The notes: generated by a model from the letters alone, not told the origin. Numbered from the stretch's first letter, positions 1-13,025 are shown. The stretch is DNA of 64,000 nt from Perca fluviatilis (GCF_010015445.1 NC_053122.1:37697013-37761012); one strand, 5' to 3'. Program-made: numbers and translations.

Positions 1-1159
1 CTCACCAGTTCCATTTCCACTTTCTCACAGCCTACTGCATTGAACGCTCCACCTACGGAAACACATTTCCCGTAATCAACGACGCCGTCATTACATCGAC
101 CAGCGTAGCGCAAGCGTAGGGTTCGGTTCGGTGGAAAAAAATTCTAAGGTTCGGCAGAAACCCAACCCCGTCAAAAAGCCCAATATTCGGCCGAATCTGA
201 AGCCAAATCCTGGATTCGGTGCATCCCTGGTTTTGATACTAGGTTGTTCTGGTCTAAAAGACAATGGTAGGTCAGAAACAGTAGCATTCTGTGTAGTGTG
301 GGGCTGCTTTTGGAGAGAAGAAAAAAAAAAAAGTGTTTTGGTCTTGCATTGTCTGCTAGAGTAAATGAAGTTCACAGGTACTTCACTAGGGGTAGCTCAA
401 CAGATTTTTTACCCCCCAGATCTAACAGTCTTTTCTTTATGCTGGAACTACCCTTTGGAACCGGTTACCTGGTACACTCAACACAGTAAGAAGCACAGAC
501 AGTTTTAAACAGGGTTTGAAAGTATGGCTTAGGTGCCAATCATAGTCATTACCTATTTTTATTGTTAATTTTTCTGTATAATGGGGAAGACTGGGGAGAC
601 TGGGAGAAGAATAGGTTTAGACTCCTTCATTGTAAATATTATAACCGTGTTGTATTTTAGCTTTCCAAAGTATTTCTACAGCAGAACAAGTTTCATTTGT
701 TGAATTCAGCCTGGACTACTGGAGCCAAAGAACTAAAGTGGCATTAGACTGAAGCCCAATGAAAAGTCAATATGTACTGTAACTAGTCTGGATCGAAGTC
801 AGTTCATTTACTGGATAATAGGCGCCGGATGTCCCTTGCATTGCAAAATTTTGTTTGTTTCGGGAAACAACAACAACAAACTTCGAGCTAGCAAGCTACA
901 TTCTGAAAATATCAAGTTTAAGAAAATTTGGATGGTGCAACAAGGCAGGTCTGCTTGGTTCTTTAGGGTAAAGGTTTACAAAGAATATGTTTAGGGCACT
1001 TCCTCTCTAACTGGGAGGTTTTGGGACTGATTGGTGGGATTGCTGTGGACGAAGTACACAGAGACACTGGTAAGAGCCAATGAGGTTTAACCATGTACCA
1101 GCTCATTTAAATAGCTCACGTTACTGTATTGTGTCAACAGTTAACTTCATTTAATATTG

Positions 1160-1385
1160 GATGTGGCGTTCGGAGGTGCAAATGTTCCACCAAAACAAGT
1201 TCCTTCCTGAGACTATTTAGCAGAGCCACCGTCGCTGCGCTGCCCAAGACGATTGTGATTGGTTTAAAGAAATGCAAACAACCCAGAGAATTTTTTCATT
1301 CTATCCTGGAGTGTATGTGTGGTGTAGCCAGACCTTATTCCACAGCGCTGTGGAGACCGGTCTGGCAACGTGAGACTATACTGTA
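1160..1385. repeat. Dispersed repeat, copy A
   Basis: Shares with 7480-7700 the stretch GTTCCACCAAAACAAGTTCC, the words GCCCAAGACGATTGTGATT and a terminal hairpin CCAGACCTT..CACAGCGCTGTGG..GGTCTGGCA followed by GAGACTATA. Probably part of a non-autonomous DNA transposon whose left portion is lost here. Confidence 0.6.
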
Positions 1386-2269
1386 TCTGATGTTGGTAAT
1401 ACGAAAGAGCTTTTACTGCTAATTGGATTCAGTTTCTACAGGTAGGTTAGCTACTTAGCCAAACTGACCATTCAAGCCCAAGTCTGATTACATTCCTTTA
1501 TATATACTAAACAATATACATATTTCTATCAACCTAAATTACCCACCTTGAAAAGGCAGTTTGCTCATGTTCCAAGACTGTAAATGACACATGTTGACTC
1601 TTTGCTATCCAAGTTTGCAAAGTGAACGTGTCTGGTTCTTTTTGGTCATCAAACGCATCCAACAGTTACTTGTAAATGCACATGATGATAATTCCTGTTG
1701 TACAGAATACTGTCTGTTTACTTTGTAATTGATGGTCACTAATCAATCAACTCACAAAATCACAGCACATAAAATAGTGACATAAAGCACATTATGTCGC
1801 AAGGCACAGGCAGAACAAACATACATATTTAGTACTGTGCGAGAAATGTATGACTGCCAGTCATTGACTTTACTTCTTTATGAATCATGGTTCATACTGC
1901 TCTGTGGGAAACTGAAACTGCCACCTTACTGGTTTCCACTTTGTCAGGTAAAAGCTTTATGCTGTTAAATCCTTGTAGTGTAAACACTGTGCCGCAGAGA
2001 GACGCTGTAAATCTCAGATGTCACATCAACAAAACACCAGACGAGCCACGGCAACATCTGCAAGCGACTGTTTATCGTTCCTTTTCAACTTCCCATTACA
2101 GAAGATTGAGAAGATGTTGAGCCTATTATCTATGCCCCCCATGAATAATACCATAAACAATGCATAATAGTCTCTCGCCCCCACAACAACTCATACAAGG
2201 GAAGCACTTTGTATTCAGAGTCCTGCTAATGCATACTGTAGCTACCATGCTTTCCTCTTTCTGTCTCTT

Positions 2270-2271
<2 letters not shown>

Positions 2272-2333
<62 letters not shown>

Positions 2334-2343
2334 CACACAAAAA

Positions 2344-2380
<37 letters not shown>
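2272..2380. repeat. (CA)n microsatellite, interrupted
   Basis: Two CA blocks separated by CAACACACAAAAAAAAA. Confidence 0.96.
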
Positions 2381-2382
<2 letters not shown>

Positions 2383-3254
2383 GTGACACCTCTCACATCC
2401 AGAACAACAGAGAAAACATACAGACACTCTCTTTAGGCCATTATCTTGTGAATAACTGGCAAAACCATTTTCCATAGCAGGGAGGGGGGGGGACTACCTA
2501 TCGCGCAGCCCTGTAATTACAGCCTTGCCAATTATCAGAGCTTTACAACTACCAATTATCATACTGCTCTCTTTTCTCCAGGCCCCTTTTTAATGGCGGT
2601 GGGAAAGAGAATATGACAGGCGCAGTCGCCAGGTAGGGGGTGCAAATTCACTGAACACTCAGCGGGCTAAAATCTTAAAACACTTCCTCCAGAAAATTTG
2701 CATGCTGTGCATAATGAAACAATAAGTCTAAAAAGGAGGGCTCCCCATTGGAGGGTAGGTAAAAAAAACAAAAAAAAACAGGGATAAATGGCTGGAAATA
2801 CTTCACTACTAAAAAAATGAGGCTGCTAATGAACTTGATGGCTTTAACAGCTCCCTACTGAATCTGGACAGGGCTAGCAATCTTTTTTGCAAAATGGGCA
2901 CTTATTCCAACAACTTAACCCATGTCACATGAAAGCTTGTGGACTTGCAAGCTGTGTCTGTACTACTTGTGGACTCTGCAATTATCTAATAGCGCAGAAG
3001 GAAGCAAGGCCCTCGAGGGATCTATCTTTAAACCCAAAGGGGGGAAAAAAACAGTGTTTTCCATCAGAGAAAGCAGCAGCAGTGGCAGTGGGAGCAGCTA
3101 CTGATTGTATACACAAGCACAGTGGCTGATAAGATAAGGCCCAACATACCAATCCAGTGCCTGGCCTTCTCCGTGCAGCCCCTTCCAATAACGAGGCACT
3201 GGACGGGTCAATGGGGCCAGTTTCTGAGTGGGGACGGATGCAGCTTTAAACCAG

Positions 3255-3255
<1 letters not shown>

Positions 3256-3316
<61 letters not shown>
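3256..3316. repeat. (GT)n microsatellite
   Basis: 61 bp of uninterrupted GT. Confidence 0.96.
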
Positions 3317-3319
<3 letters not shown>

Positions 3320-3689
3320 AGAAAGGACACAAACTCAGAGCTGAAGTATTGAAAAAAAGACAGCAACCTACATTTGTGGAGTCAAAACAGGTCTGAAATA
3401 TACTGTATGTATACTGTATGTTGAAGTGCAGAGATGCAACTATTAACAGGGTTTTTCCTGCATAGAGGAATTTGTTGGCGCTCCCCAAGAGGTTTTAGCC
3501 AGCACCAAAGGAAAATCACCAGCGCCCAAATGATAGGAATTGAGAGGAAAAAAATAGCACTTCAAACCTTCTCTGAATGTGTTTAATTGGATTTTACCAA
3601 ACAACCGTTAAACAAGCAGAACATAAACTTGAATAATAGCGCTAATCTCAGTTTTACTCACCAGAGTCAGGATGTACCAGACTCTCCTG

Positions 3690-4968
3690 GGGTCTCATTT
3701 AAAAATGTGGCGTACGCACCAAACGGGCTGAAAATATGCGTACGCCACTTCCCACGCAAAGGTTGTGATTTATAAAAAACTAACTTGACGGGACAATTAT
3801 CGGTTCTCCACGCAAACTCTGACCCATGCGTACGCACATTTTGGAGAGAATGGAAAGTGGCGACGCAGATGGTGAGGTGGTCAACTGAAGTCAGACTGCA
3901 GAAAGTACATGTGGGAATAATGATTACTCGTAATATTTTCTAGTATTGATGCCTCACACACATTTCTTCACTCCATATCATCCACGTTACCATGAAGATT
4001 AAATCCAGCAGTGTTATTTGTGCTTGTACTGAGTGATAATTGTTCCATAAACACCTTGTAAAATCCAACTCAAATCTTAACAAAAAATGTGTTCTTAATG
4101 TTTAATCGGTGCTGTCTCGCCATCACATTGTCCGCTACGGAGCGCAGGTGGAGGAGATGGTCCGACTGCATGGAATACAGGATAGCATCAAATACCCTAG
4201 CATTAGATAACGGCAGAACACAGTGTAAATAACTAAATATCTGTCTTTAAAACTGTGCATATATCATCAAATGTCAAAGTCTGGAAATACAGCCGTTAAG
4301 CTCTTGCGCAATCGTTACCCTTAATGTCCTCGTTATCAGTCCGAACTTTAATACTGTTCATAACAAAACCTGCATGAAGAAAAGTGTGTTTGCCTATTAG
4401 ACTTTCTTTTGTCTTCAAATTGTATCTCAGAGTGAGGGATACCACTAGTTGATGCTGTGTTGGCAAGGTGTTAACAATCACAAGTTGTTGTAAAGACATA
4501 AATACTGCGGTGTGTAATGCTGCATGATGGTACTGCTGGCCCTGCAGGAGGACTAACCCCCAATGGAAGAATCTGGAGAAAAACAGACTTCAGGGACCAT
4601 GACTGGCTAATATGCCGATTTAGATTCCCTAAAGCTGAGCTCTTGGATCTCTGTAGTGAACTGGGTCCAGTAGAAAGGGCATCGCGCCGGAACCGGTCCA
4701 TCCCGGTCCAAATACAGGTCCTCGCCACTCTGGGGGCAACCGGTTGTTTCCAGAGGGAAATGGCAGAAAGCTAAGTGTTTTATATAAATATTATATATAA
4801 TCTTCAATTTTATAGCAAAGGCTTGTTTGTAAATCTGTGATTTATAAACAGATGTGCGTATGCATGGTTTTATAAATATGATTTTTTTTTGGCGTACGCC
4901 ATTTTTGGCTTTTGGGCGTATGTACACTTTTAGTAAGGATCCTACGCACAGTTTTATAAATGAGACCC
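3690..4968 (+). mobile_element. PIF/Harbinger element
   Basis: Inverted ends start GGGTCTCATTTA and finish TAAATGAGACCC, flanked on both sides by the 3-bp direct repeat CTG (3687-3689 and 4969-4971), as expected of PIF/Harbinger. Subterminal GGCGTACGC and GCGTACGCC words recur near both ends. At 1279 bp it is too short to be autonomous and keeps only part of a transposase gene. Confidence 0.85.
4517..4774 (+). pseudogene. HARBI1-like transposase, N-terminal remnant
   Basis: 85 residues ending in a stop. The segment DHDWLICRFRFPKAELLDLC followed by SELGPVERASRRNRSIPVQI-QVLATLGATGCFQREMAES matches the N-terminal part of PIF/Harbinger transposases (pattern DDWLISRFRLPR...LLDLC.ELGP...VLSTLGFLATGTFQRE.A). 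The DDE catalytic domain is missing, so the product cannot cut DNA. The ATG shown may be incidental because the true start could lie in an upstream exon. Confidence 0.8.
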
Positions 4969-5964
4969 CTGGTGATTTTAACGGGAGTATTTAAATATTA
5001 ATATAATTTTTTTTTAGGCAGTTTTGGTGATTGGGGTTTCATTTCTTCAAGCTTAATATATATTTCTGTTCATCAAATTGATAGAAATAACAAATAAATA
5101 GATATCAGTCAAACAAGGTAAAACAGACTCATTGCCTTTACACGCGGACCGATCACGCTTGCTGTTATGCGTAGTCTCCACCCCCCCCCCCAAAGACCCA
5201 TTCTAAATCAGGAAAAACCTTGGACTAAGGATTATTTCCATTATCCACAAATCTGTTGACTATGTTTTCTAAAAATTGCAATATTCAATGTCAGAAAATA
5301 GTTTAAAAAAAGGTCAGGTCCCAGAGCCCAAGGCAATGTCTTCAAATTGTTGTCAACCAACAGTCCAAAGCTCAAACATATTTAATTTAGAATGATACAT
5401 CCTGAAGTTCCCCTCAGGGATCAATACAGGCTTATCTTATCTGGGGGAATAGCAGCAAATCCTCACTTTTAACATGCTGGTAGCAGCATTTTTCCCCCAT
5501 GTTAAATGACAATTAATGGATTATCGAAATTTTCAAGTCAACAAATCTTTTTGGCACTCTTAGAGTTTTTAATATTAACTGCGATTAAAACCAAGAAAAA
5601 CTATTATACTTAAAAGGTATACTTAACCAAATGTCATGTAAAGTATCAAACACACATCCCGTAAGCTTACATTAGTGTCATCCGTCCTCGAGCTACTTCT
5701 GCAGGGCACTGCACTTCTCTGCTGTCTCACGCAATCACACTTTCTACCAAAATATTGATAAATACCTCAATTTATCACTTTTGTCATTCACCTGTACTGT
5801 ACATAAGCAGCCAATTGCTGCAAAAGTAAACAACTATAATAATTATAATTGGAAATTGTGTAGTTAGTCTTTTTTTTTTTTAGGCAGAAGAAATTTGTAT
5901 TTAGATCATACCCAGTTTATACTGTATATGGATGGGGAAGATTATTATTAGTACATTATGCTGT

Positions 5965-6110
5965 TTAAACTTATAGTGTGTAGTTTCTGTCGTCCTCATG
6001 AGGAATTTGCAGTAATAACAACAACACTGTCGGTGCATTCACTTGATACAAGCCTTCGGTGATCGAGCACCACCCTCACCCCCCCTCCACACAGTTGCTA
6101 GTAGCCAAGG
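5965..6110. repeat. Dispersed repeat, shared with 44.2 kb
   Basis: TATAGTGTGTAGTTTCTGTC and the following CTGTCGGTGCATTC...ACAAGCCTTC match 44232-44345 (TATAGTGTGTAGTTTCTGTC, CTGTCGGCGCGTCC...ACAAGCCTTC), including the C-run after it. Class unknown. Confidence 0.65.
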
Positions 6111-7299
6111 AGGACACAGAGGATAAAAAAAAATAAACACAATGGACTCTTCAGAAGAGGTCATTAGCTTCACTCAATTTTCTGCGATCGAAAGTCACCG
6201 AACGACACCAGTTTCTGAACATAGTCATACTGAGAAATACAGAGAGAGTTGTGTGGAGCATTAATATAAAAAAGTTTCACACTAAAGCTTTTAGTGAATA
6301 GTATCAATGTTTTGGGGGTTTTTTTGCGATGGAACTGGTTAACCACTGGGATCCATTGCAACTGGTGTGAATCAAGGGTGACTACAGCTGCCATCTTCCA
6401 CAGAAGAGCAAACCTTTCAAAATGTTCAACTTTTCAGAGCCACCTTTAAAGGAGTATTGCTTTAAGACAAAATCTAAGTCCCAACATGACAAGCACTTAA
6501 TAAGCAATGTTGCTAAAAATGTACAATTGTATGCTACTTGAAATGGGACAGGAAGGAAAACCCACACTTGGCCTAATCATTGCCCTTTCAGTCCCAAAAT
6601 ATTTACGTAAGGAAAACCCTGCTTTGTGTCTAACGGCTATCCTTGATGAGAGATGAAAATACTCTCAGCGTGAAGGGTAAATGATGAGGCTGAACAAAAA
6701 GGGTGCATAGCAGAAGGAGAAGGAGAGACAGCAGATAAAAGGGTATTGAAATGGCAGGATGGGACATTATGGTAGAAGAAATGTGTTTGACGAGTGACCT
6801 TTCTACCACATCAGGCCAGAACAATGGTCCATTATGTGCTATTGTACCCACTGTGTAATAAACCTTCCTCTTAGCGGTAGTGCTGACACAACTGATAGGC
6901 CACGGTGAAAGGCAGGAAGTACATGAAAGGAGAAGGTCCAGCAGGATAAGATGGCTGCTGAAAGTCCTTTTGGATTGATAACTCTGGATATCTGGAATTG
7001 TTTTATGATTTGGCGACAAGTAGCTTCAGTTAGTTCTGAAGCCCTTGCTATGCAAGGAGAATACTGCAAGATTTTGATCATTCATAGTGGGCTAAACCGG
7101 CAACACAGAGGGCCCATTTTATTGTATATGCATACTGTACATCTGGACATTTTGGGGAATTTCTAATGTATCTATGGCACTTAAATAGTACAGAAATACA
7201 AGAGTACATTGATATTCTTTATCTTGAGCAAGTAACAGAACTAAGCAAATGTCTCAGTCAAGTGAAGTTCATCGGGACAAATTACATGATATGCTGCAC

Positions 7300-7696
7300 A
7301 CTGTCTGTTGTAGATTCAACTTGAACCTTTTGAACCGGACGACACCCTTTTCAGGTGGATTTGTGAGGACTATGGTTAACTGCTCCTCAGATCTCTGCAG
7401 GGTAAATCCAGACAGCTAGCTAGACTATCTGTCCAATCTGAGTTTTCTGTTGCACGACTAAAACTACTTTTGAATTTACACATGTTCCACCAAAACAAGT
7501 TCCTTCCTGAGACTATTTAGCAGAGGCACCGTGGCTCTGTCCAGCACTTAAGCACCGCCCAAGACGATTGTGATTATTTTAAAGAAATTCCAATAAACCA
7601 GAGCATGTTTTTCTCCAATCCAGGAATGCTGTGTGGACTAGCCAGACCTTCCTGTGCAGCGCTGTGGAGGAAGGTCTGGCAAAACGAGACTATACA
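7300..7696. repeat. Dispersed repeat, copy B
   Basis: Longer copy of the repeat at 1160-1385. The right end is a hairpin built on AGACCTTCCTGTGCAGCGCT and GTGGAGGAAGGTCTGGC. Ends in AACGAGACTATA, close to the end of copy A. The left border is uncertain. Confidence 0.55.
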
Positions 7697-7752
7697 CAGA
7701 CTGATACAGTATTGATCAGTGTCAAGACTAAATTACATTTTTGGCTATAGAT

Positions 7753-8200
7753 CACATGTGTCAAACTCAAGGCCTCTCGCAAGTTTTGATCCGGCGTGCA
7801 TACCAATTTAGGTTCACAATAGATTTTGGCCCGCCTAGTTGTGCGCAGAAACCAAAAAGACAGAAAACTCTTTTCAGACTCTAATTATGCGACACTCAAA
7901 GCAGAATTTGGCAGAGAAGCAGAGAGTTTTCATATTTAGGCTGTGAAACAGGTTGCTGTAAAAAAATGTAATCATTGTTTTTGCTTGATTTGCAAAACTC
8001 TATGATGGCTAAGGAACTTTTTTTTAGGGCTTTATGTCGACATAACTAAGTGAGAAAGCATGCAGCATATGAGACATGCAATAATACAGTCAAATATGTT
8101 TGACTTAGATTAAATAAAAGCATGTCAAACTCTACATGGCCCCTGATGTGATTCTTATTTCCAAGTGTGGCCCTTAGTGAAGTTGAGTTTGACACCCCTG
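7753..8200. mobile_element. hAT-like MITE, 448 bp
   Basis: Starts CACATGTGTCAAACTCAA and ends TTGAGTTTGACACCCCTG, inverted copies of each other. Flanked by a perfect 8-bp direct repeat CTATAGAT (7745-7752 and 8201-8208), the length made by hAT transposases. No coding capacity. Confidence 0.88.
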
Positions 8201-10223
8201 CTATAGATGGCCGCTGTGTTGGCCAATCAAATAGATGCAACTACACATGCCAGGTAGAATACCTTGTTGTGTCTGTTATGTTGCACTGTACAAAGCAAAG
8301 GAAAGTGTTTCAGACCTCTTAACTTGAGAGCAAAATCATTCCCATCAATGGTCATGACCTGATGTCAGTAACTGAATGCTCCAAATCTATTTTTTCAGGG
8401 ATCAGCATTGGCAAAAGCCTCAATTTTAGGAAGAAAAAATCAAAGATTTAGCACTGGTGCATCACACAATAGCTGAGACCGGAGGGTTTCTATTCACATT
8501 CCTGTGGATGTTTCTAATTAATGACACTAGCTGATTCGGGCCAAATGCATTATAAAATGCATTTGTGTTCACCGCAAGCAATTACTTTAATGATGTGCAT
8601 GTTTATCTGCTCTTCAAATGACCATACATTTCCCCCCGCAAACATCAATGTCTGTCTGGCTTGGACTAGGAGCCCACAGGGACCTGAGACTTAAACCTGC
8701 GAGGAAATCTATCCCTTTAGTCAATCACAGCTGGATTAAGCTCCTGGCTGAACCTTGGGAGAGCAGCTTGGTGAAACACAGCTAACTGGATCATTGTTTA
8801 ACCCCGAAGCAGCCAGTCTTCCACATCCTCAGTGGGATCTCCCTGTCAATATCAGTGTATCTCAGCTAGTGGTGAAATACAAACGAGAGCCGCGCTTGTG
8901 CTTTCCAGGTGCTTTAGAGAGAAAATACGCTTGGTTGGAGTGATCCAAACACCCAATGCTGAACATAATAATTAATGCATTGAACTACTGTCAGACAATC
9001 CCAAGATAGTTCCTGCTCTGTGGATGCACAGACCTTAATTTGGCTGATTTTTGTTCCTCATATACCATTTTGCCTGATTTCCCATAGCTCTTTCTTGCCC
9101 TGGGCACTCTACATGGCAACACCATTACACACTAACAAACAAATAAACAAATAAGTGCACAAAAAGATTGACACACCCATTTCTCAGCTCTTGCAGAGGC
9201 TCTGTCTTAAAGATAAATCTGAAGAAATACTAGATTTACATCCACTTCTACTTGTACTGAGAGGCAGCCCTATCGGCTACAAATAGTATTAGATCACATA
9301 CTATAGTGGCTTAAGAAAGCATTCAATCAATTGCTTACATTCTGTGGTACTGAAGGCTTAAATGGATCTGGATTAACTGATTTTTATGTCAATAATATAA
9401 TCTGGATTTACGATAATAGCATAAAAACTTCTGCAGTATTTCAAGATTAAAATGCTTCACATCTTGTAGGATACGAAAAAGTACACAGGGGTTATGCACT
9501 GTGTAGTGAAGAAAATCTGAATGAATGAAGAGAAGGCTCCTTGTATCTGTGTCCTCAATGTACCTGTATTAGTCCCGAATAAGTTTCCGTGTTTGAAACT
9601 CTGTCATGTAATTAATGTGTGAGACTGTGACATTTGAGGACAAGAGAAGCAACTGATTGGATTAACATACAAAAGGAGCATTCTGAACCGGAAACGAGAT
9701 GCAGCGTAACAACCAAATCATCTGACATGGCATTTGCGTTAACCTTATGCCAATTAAAAATAAAGACTTGGCTATTATCATATTATTGGACTATCTTCTC
9801 TGCAGGCGTAAAGAAAGAATTACAAACCAAATTTTCATAACGAGCAACTGGGAGGTGTAACGACTTCTGCCTCTACACCAAGAGCATGGGAATTAATTAG
9901 CTGGCAGGACTGTAATGGCCTTGGCATTTATAAACCACCGGCCCAAAAAACTGGCACGTGCTCGTTCGACATTAAGTTTGGTGAGGAGAGGGAGAGAGTG
10001 ATGCAGGGACCAAAAGCCAGGCTGTCTTTGGGCCTGTTTGGTTTGGGGTACCCACCTGATAACAGTAAAAGACTCAAAATTGATGGGCTCTAACCATCTA
10101 CTCTTTTGTTTTTATTACACAAATTCCTCAATTATTAAACCATTAGTCCATATCGACAACAATTCATTTATGGGGTGTTCCGATGCTGCCGGAGGTTCCG
10201 CCGGATGTCACTTATTTTTGCGC

Positions 10224-10350
10224 GGCTGTGGCTCAGGTGGTAGAGCGGTCGCCCGCCAATCGGGCCAACAGTCCCATGTCGAAGCGTTCTTGGGCAAGAC
10301 CGAGAACCCCAAATTGCTCCCAATGCTGCGCCATTGAACCTACAGGCTTT
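10224..10350 (+). mobile_element. tRNA-derived SINE fragment
   Basis: Begins GCGGCTGTGGCTCAGGTGGT, a tRNA-like box A, and continues AGAGCGGTCG. The B-box region is deleted (CGGGCCAACAGTCCCATGTC follows directly). It then runs into CTTGGGCAAGACCGAGAACC and GCTCCCAATGCTGCGCCATT, shared with the SINE at 44.4 kb. Not a functional tRNA. Confidence 0.8.
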
Positions 10351-10410
10351 CATTTGGATTTGCACTTATTATTCAAAAGTGGGGGTTTTTGTTTAGTTTT
10401 TTTAGCTTAA

Positions 10411-10908
10411 CCCTTGTGTTGTCCTCGGGTCAAATTTGACGCCACAAGTTTTTTATATCAGAAATATGGGTTTCTTTCAACCAAATTACCCAAAAATAAC
10501 ATGGATGGTTTCATACAACATTGTTTAGGTGAAATTAATGAACTGTACAGTATTTAAAAAAAAAAAGGTTTAAATGCTTCCAAAACAGCATCCTGACTAA
10601 ACTTTGACATAAAAACCAGCCTGTGATCAACTCAACATCCTCTTGTCGTAACTATTAGGCAAGTTAATTCATAATTTCTGTTTTTTTTTTTAACAAAAAA
10701 AATGCGGTATAATTTTACATAAATAAGGTTTGTTGAACAATGTTCCAAGAAAAGTGTAAAAGGTATTACTAAACCAACACAAGTTGGCGTTAGTGGTGCA
10801 TATAAGTGACCAAATCAAAAACATTGGAAAAAGCACAAAAAAAGTTCATTTTCAATTTTTACCTGGAAGAACAACAAGTTCATGGTGGACGGGAAGACAA
10901 CACAAGGG
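10411..10908. mobile_element. piggyBac-like MITE, copy 1
   Basis: 498 bp with perfect inverted ends CCCTTGTGTTGTC and GACAACACAAGGG. Preceded by TTAA (10407-10410) and followed by CTAA, one base from TTAA. TTAA is the target of piggyBac. The right end is only 170 bp from the donor of the exon at 11079. Confidence 0.82.
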
Positions 10909-11078
10909 CTAAAAACTCTGAGTGATCCCCAAGAGAAAACATAAAAACTCTTTTTTTGGGACATTTTCCCGGCCTTTGATCCCAAAGGTAGAAGAGCACA
11001 GGAGAGTCCAGAGACAAAGGGACCGTTACCACTGCAGCACTTAGCAGAAAAACAGCCGCTACATCCTGAAGACCTTAC

Positions 11079-11207
11079 CTCTCCTGCTCCATCCTCATCT
11101 TCATCATCTCCTCGTCTGAAACCTGCGTCTCATCCACCCTCCACTTGCTGGAGCCTTTACGATCCAGCTTCTCTCCCGGCCGCTCGTCTTTACGGTGCTT
11201 CCCAAAC
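11079..11207 (-). CDS. pard3: pard3 exon: charged segment before the coiled coil
   Basis: 129 nt, phase 2 to 2, acceptor ATCGCAG, donor GAGAG|GTAAGG. It reads (R)FGKHRKDERPGEKLDRKGSS, then KWRVDETQVSDEEMMKMRME-QER. The FGKHRKD start and the EEE/M-K-R-E-QER end match the mammalian RFGKHRKDDKIEK...SEEERIRMKQEQER segment, after which the coiled-coil region (IQAKTREFRERQ in mammals) begins in the next exon. That exon is not in this window: nothing like it appears on the minus strand between 1 and 11078. The centre (GEKLDRKGSSKWRVDETQ) is diverged from mammals. Confidence 0.93.
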
Positions 11208-11864
11208 CTGCGATACAAAAAAACAACAACGCACAATTCAAATAATAATGAACTAAAACGATGAAAAACAAAACTGTATTTTTCTGAGTTTTTTGGTTTT
11301 AGCTGTCAATCATTCTTCCCAGGTCACTGGTATAGTTGCAGTAGCAGATCATTCTCCTCCCAGGGAGAAGGACAGGATCAGTGAGTGGATGGAAAGTCAC
11401 AAGCTGTGTTCTAAACCGTTCCCTAACACAGAAATAGTTCCCTATATAGTGTGTTCACCATTTTGTAGCGGTGTTCAAATTCTCAGCGGTTAATTTCGTT
11501 TACTATACAGTTCCCTATCAAATACCCACAATGCACTGCTAATTTGAGTGTACATACGATGTACCCTACATTTTACTCCCATATACCACAATGCAACACG
11601 GTCCTGTTTTCCCAGAGGAGAAAAAGAAGCACCCGCAGAAACTAAATAGGAAAATGGAGCAGGCTTTGGTTTCTAAACAGTGGAAAGTTAACATGCAACT
11701 AAGGCTGAGCAATTTTATCGATTCTGTGATATAAATCGATATTTTTTCCCCAAAAAAAGTATTGATTTTTAAGCCGCGAGTATCGATACATAAGTCCCAT
11801 TCAAATCCCCCGTGTTTACCAGGAAGAGCGATTTGGTCAGCCAGCCGCTAGTGTCGCTGTAGAG

Positions 11865-13025
11865 CAGCCAACGTCAACTGGCGGCCCGCCGCCAAAGCTT
11901 TTAGTCTGGCCCCCAGAATAATCATGAATTCACAAAATGTAAAGAGGAAAAAATGCGTTCTGTTATTTATCATTTCAAGCATTTATGGCAAAAACACAGC
12001 CCCCTGTATTTACATCTCTATTCACATGCCGGGATTCTGTACAGCGATGCCCGAGCTCCACACACACAGCTGAGCCGAGATGTGTGTGTGGAGCTCGGGC
12101 ATCGCTGTACAGAATCAACGGCTGCTGGGGCAGATGAACTCACGCTAGTCTCTTTTCTGTAAATAGGCTACAATTAAACCTTCGTGAGTAGAAAGTCAAT
12201 ACTTATCAATGCACTCCCCTGTGTAGACCAGCATAAACATGTAGAAAGCCATATTTCAATCTGCTCTGTCCATCGCGCTGTTTTACGCAAACACAGCTCT
12301 ACTCTGCAAATAGCGAATTTTTACAAACAAGCTAAAACAAAAGCTGTCAGTTTGTAGTCTAACTGTTTATCTTAGGTTGCCGGGAATCTGGACATTTGGA
12401 CAAATTCTTGCAAACCTCACTGCTGGCTGAACAAACCAAACCCTCCGCTAGAGCGGACAATCTGGAGCTACTTAATATACACGTGAATGACGCGATCGTT
12501 ATGTTCGAGTGATGATGATGATGCTGGTTTTATTATTTTGCAACAACATCGTTTCATTGCAAATGAGGCATACATGACGAGTGCATAGCCTGCTTATCAG
12601 TCATTCATCATTAAAGCTGGGCTTTTGGCTTTTCCACGTCAACTTTTTGCTTCAGCCTCTTTGACAGTAACATGTTTACCTGACAACAGCCTCTTTCTGC
12701 AAGCATTTTCCACCAATCAGGATGCTGCATACTACAATAATTTTTCCATAATCCCAGACTTTAACCATCACTCCTCAGTGAACTGCCTCCTAGTCTCAGA
12801 TCATTTTCTAATTAAAGAGCCAGTTATCATTATGGAGTTTCCATGTTTTTTAGGAGTTTGCTCACACTAATACATGTAAAAAAAAAAATTAATTCAGTAA
12901 GAAAGTGAAAATTTCGAACAAGAATAGGCGTAGTAGGGAAAAATTCATTTTATTTTCTTTATTTGAAAGTCCGGCCGCCAGAGTGCTTAGAAGAATTCTG
13001 AAAAAAATGTAGATGATGATCCCTG
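11865..13025. mobile_element. hAT-like element, innermost level of the nest
   Basis: Begins CAGCCAACGTCAACTGGCGG and ends ATGATCCCTG, flanked by CTGTAGAG (11857-11864) and CTGTAGAC (13026-13033), a 7-of-8 direct repeat. Subterminal GGCGGCCCGCCGCC near the left and GTCCGGCCGCC near the right pair as inverted sequence. It carries a 36-bp perfect hairpin and no intact gene. Confidence 0.75.
12033..12116. repeat. Perfect 36-bp hairpin
   Basis: Arms 12033-12068 and 12081-12116 are exact inverted copies with a 12-base loop. The arm begins GATTCTGTACAGCGATGCCC and ends CCACACACACA. It lies inside the innermost hAT-like element. Confidence 0.9.

Larger units (their letters stand above)
3447..5222. 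mobile_element. hAT-like element split by a Harbinger element
   Basis: The left end reads CAGGGTTTTTCCTG and the right end CAGGAAAAACCTTG, an inverted pair. Between them lies the complete Harbinger-type insertion 3690-4968; removing it leaves a continuous outer element of about 500 bp. CAG-type ends suggest hAT, but I cannot show a clear 8-bp target duplication. Confidence 0.55.
1..11078 (-). other. pard3 intron (3' end beyond window), 11.1 kb or more
   Basis: I see no exon here. It holds, from low to high: a piece of a TTCGG-rich dispersed repeat at about 100-230, a repeat with a twin at 7.3 kb (1160-1385), two CA/GT arrays, a nested Harbinger element (3447-5222), a short LINE-tail scrap near 5395-5440 (CCCCTCAGGGATCAATA followed by TATCTTATCT), a repeat with a copy at 44.2 kb (5965-6110), a hAT-like element (7753-8200), a SINE and a piggyBac-like MITE. 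Stretches 480-1150, 1390-2270, 2385-3255, 6130-7290 and 8210-10220 show nothing I recognise. Confidence 0.85.

Noticed and set aside
1..11078. The next pard3 exon (coiled-coil start, IQAKTREFRERQ-type)
   Set aside because: I looked for it on the minus strand and found no matching frame; it should lie before the window.
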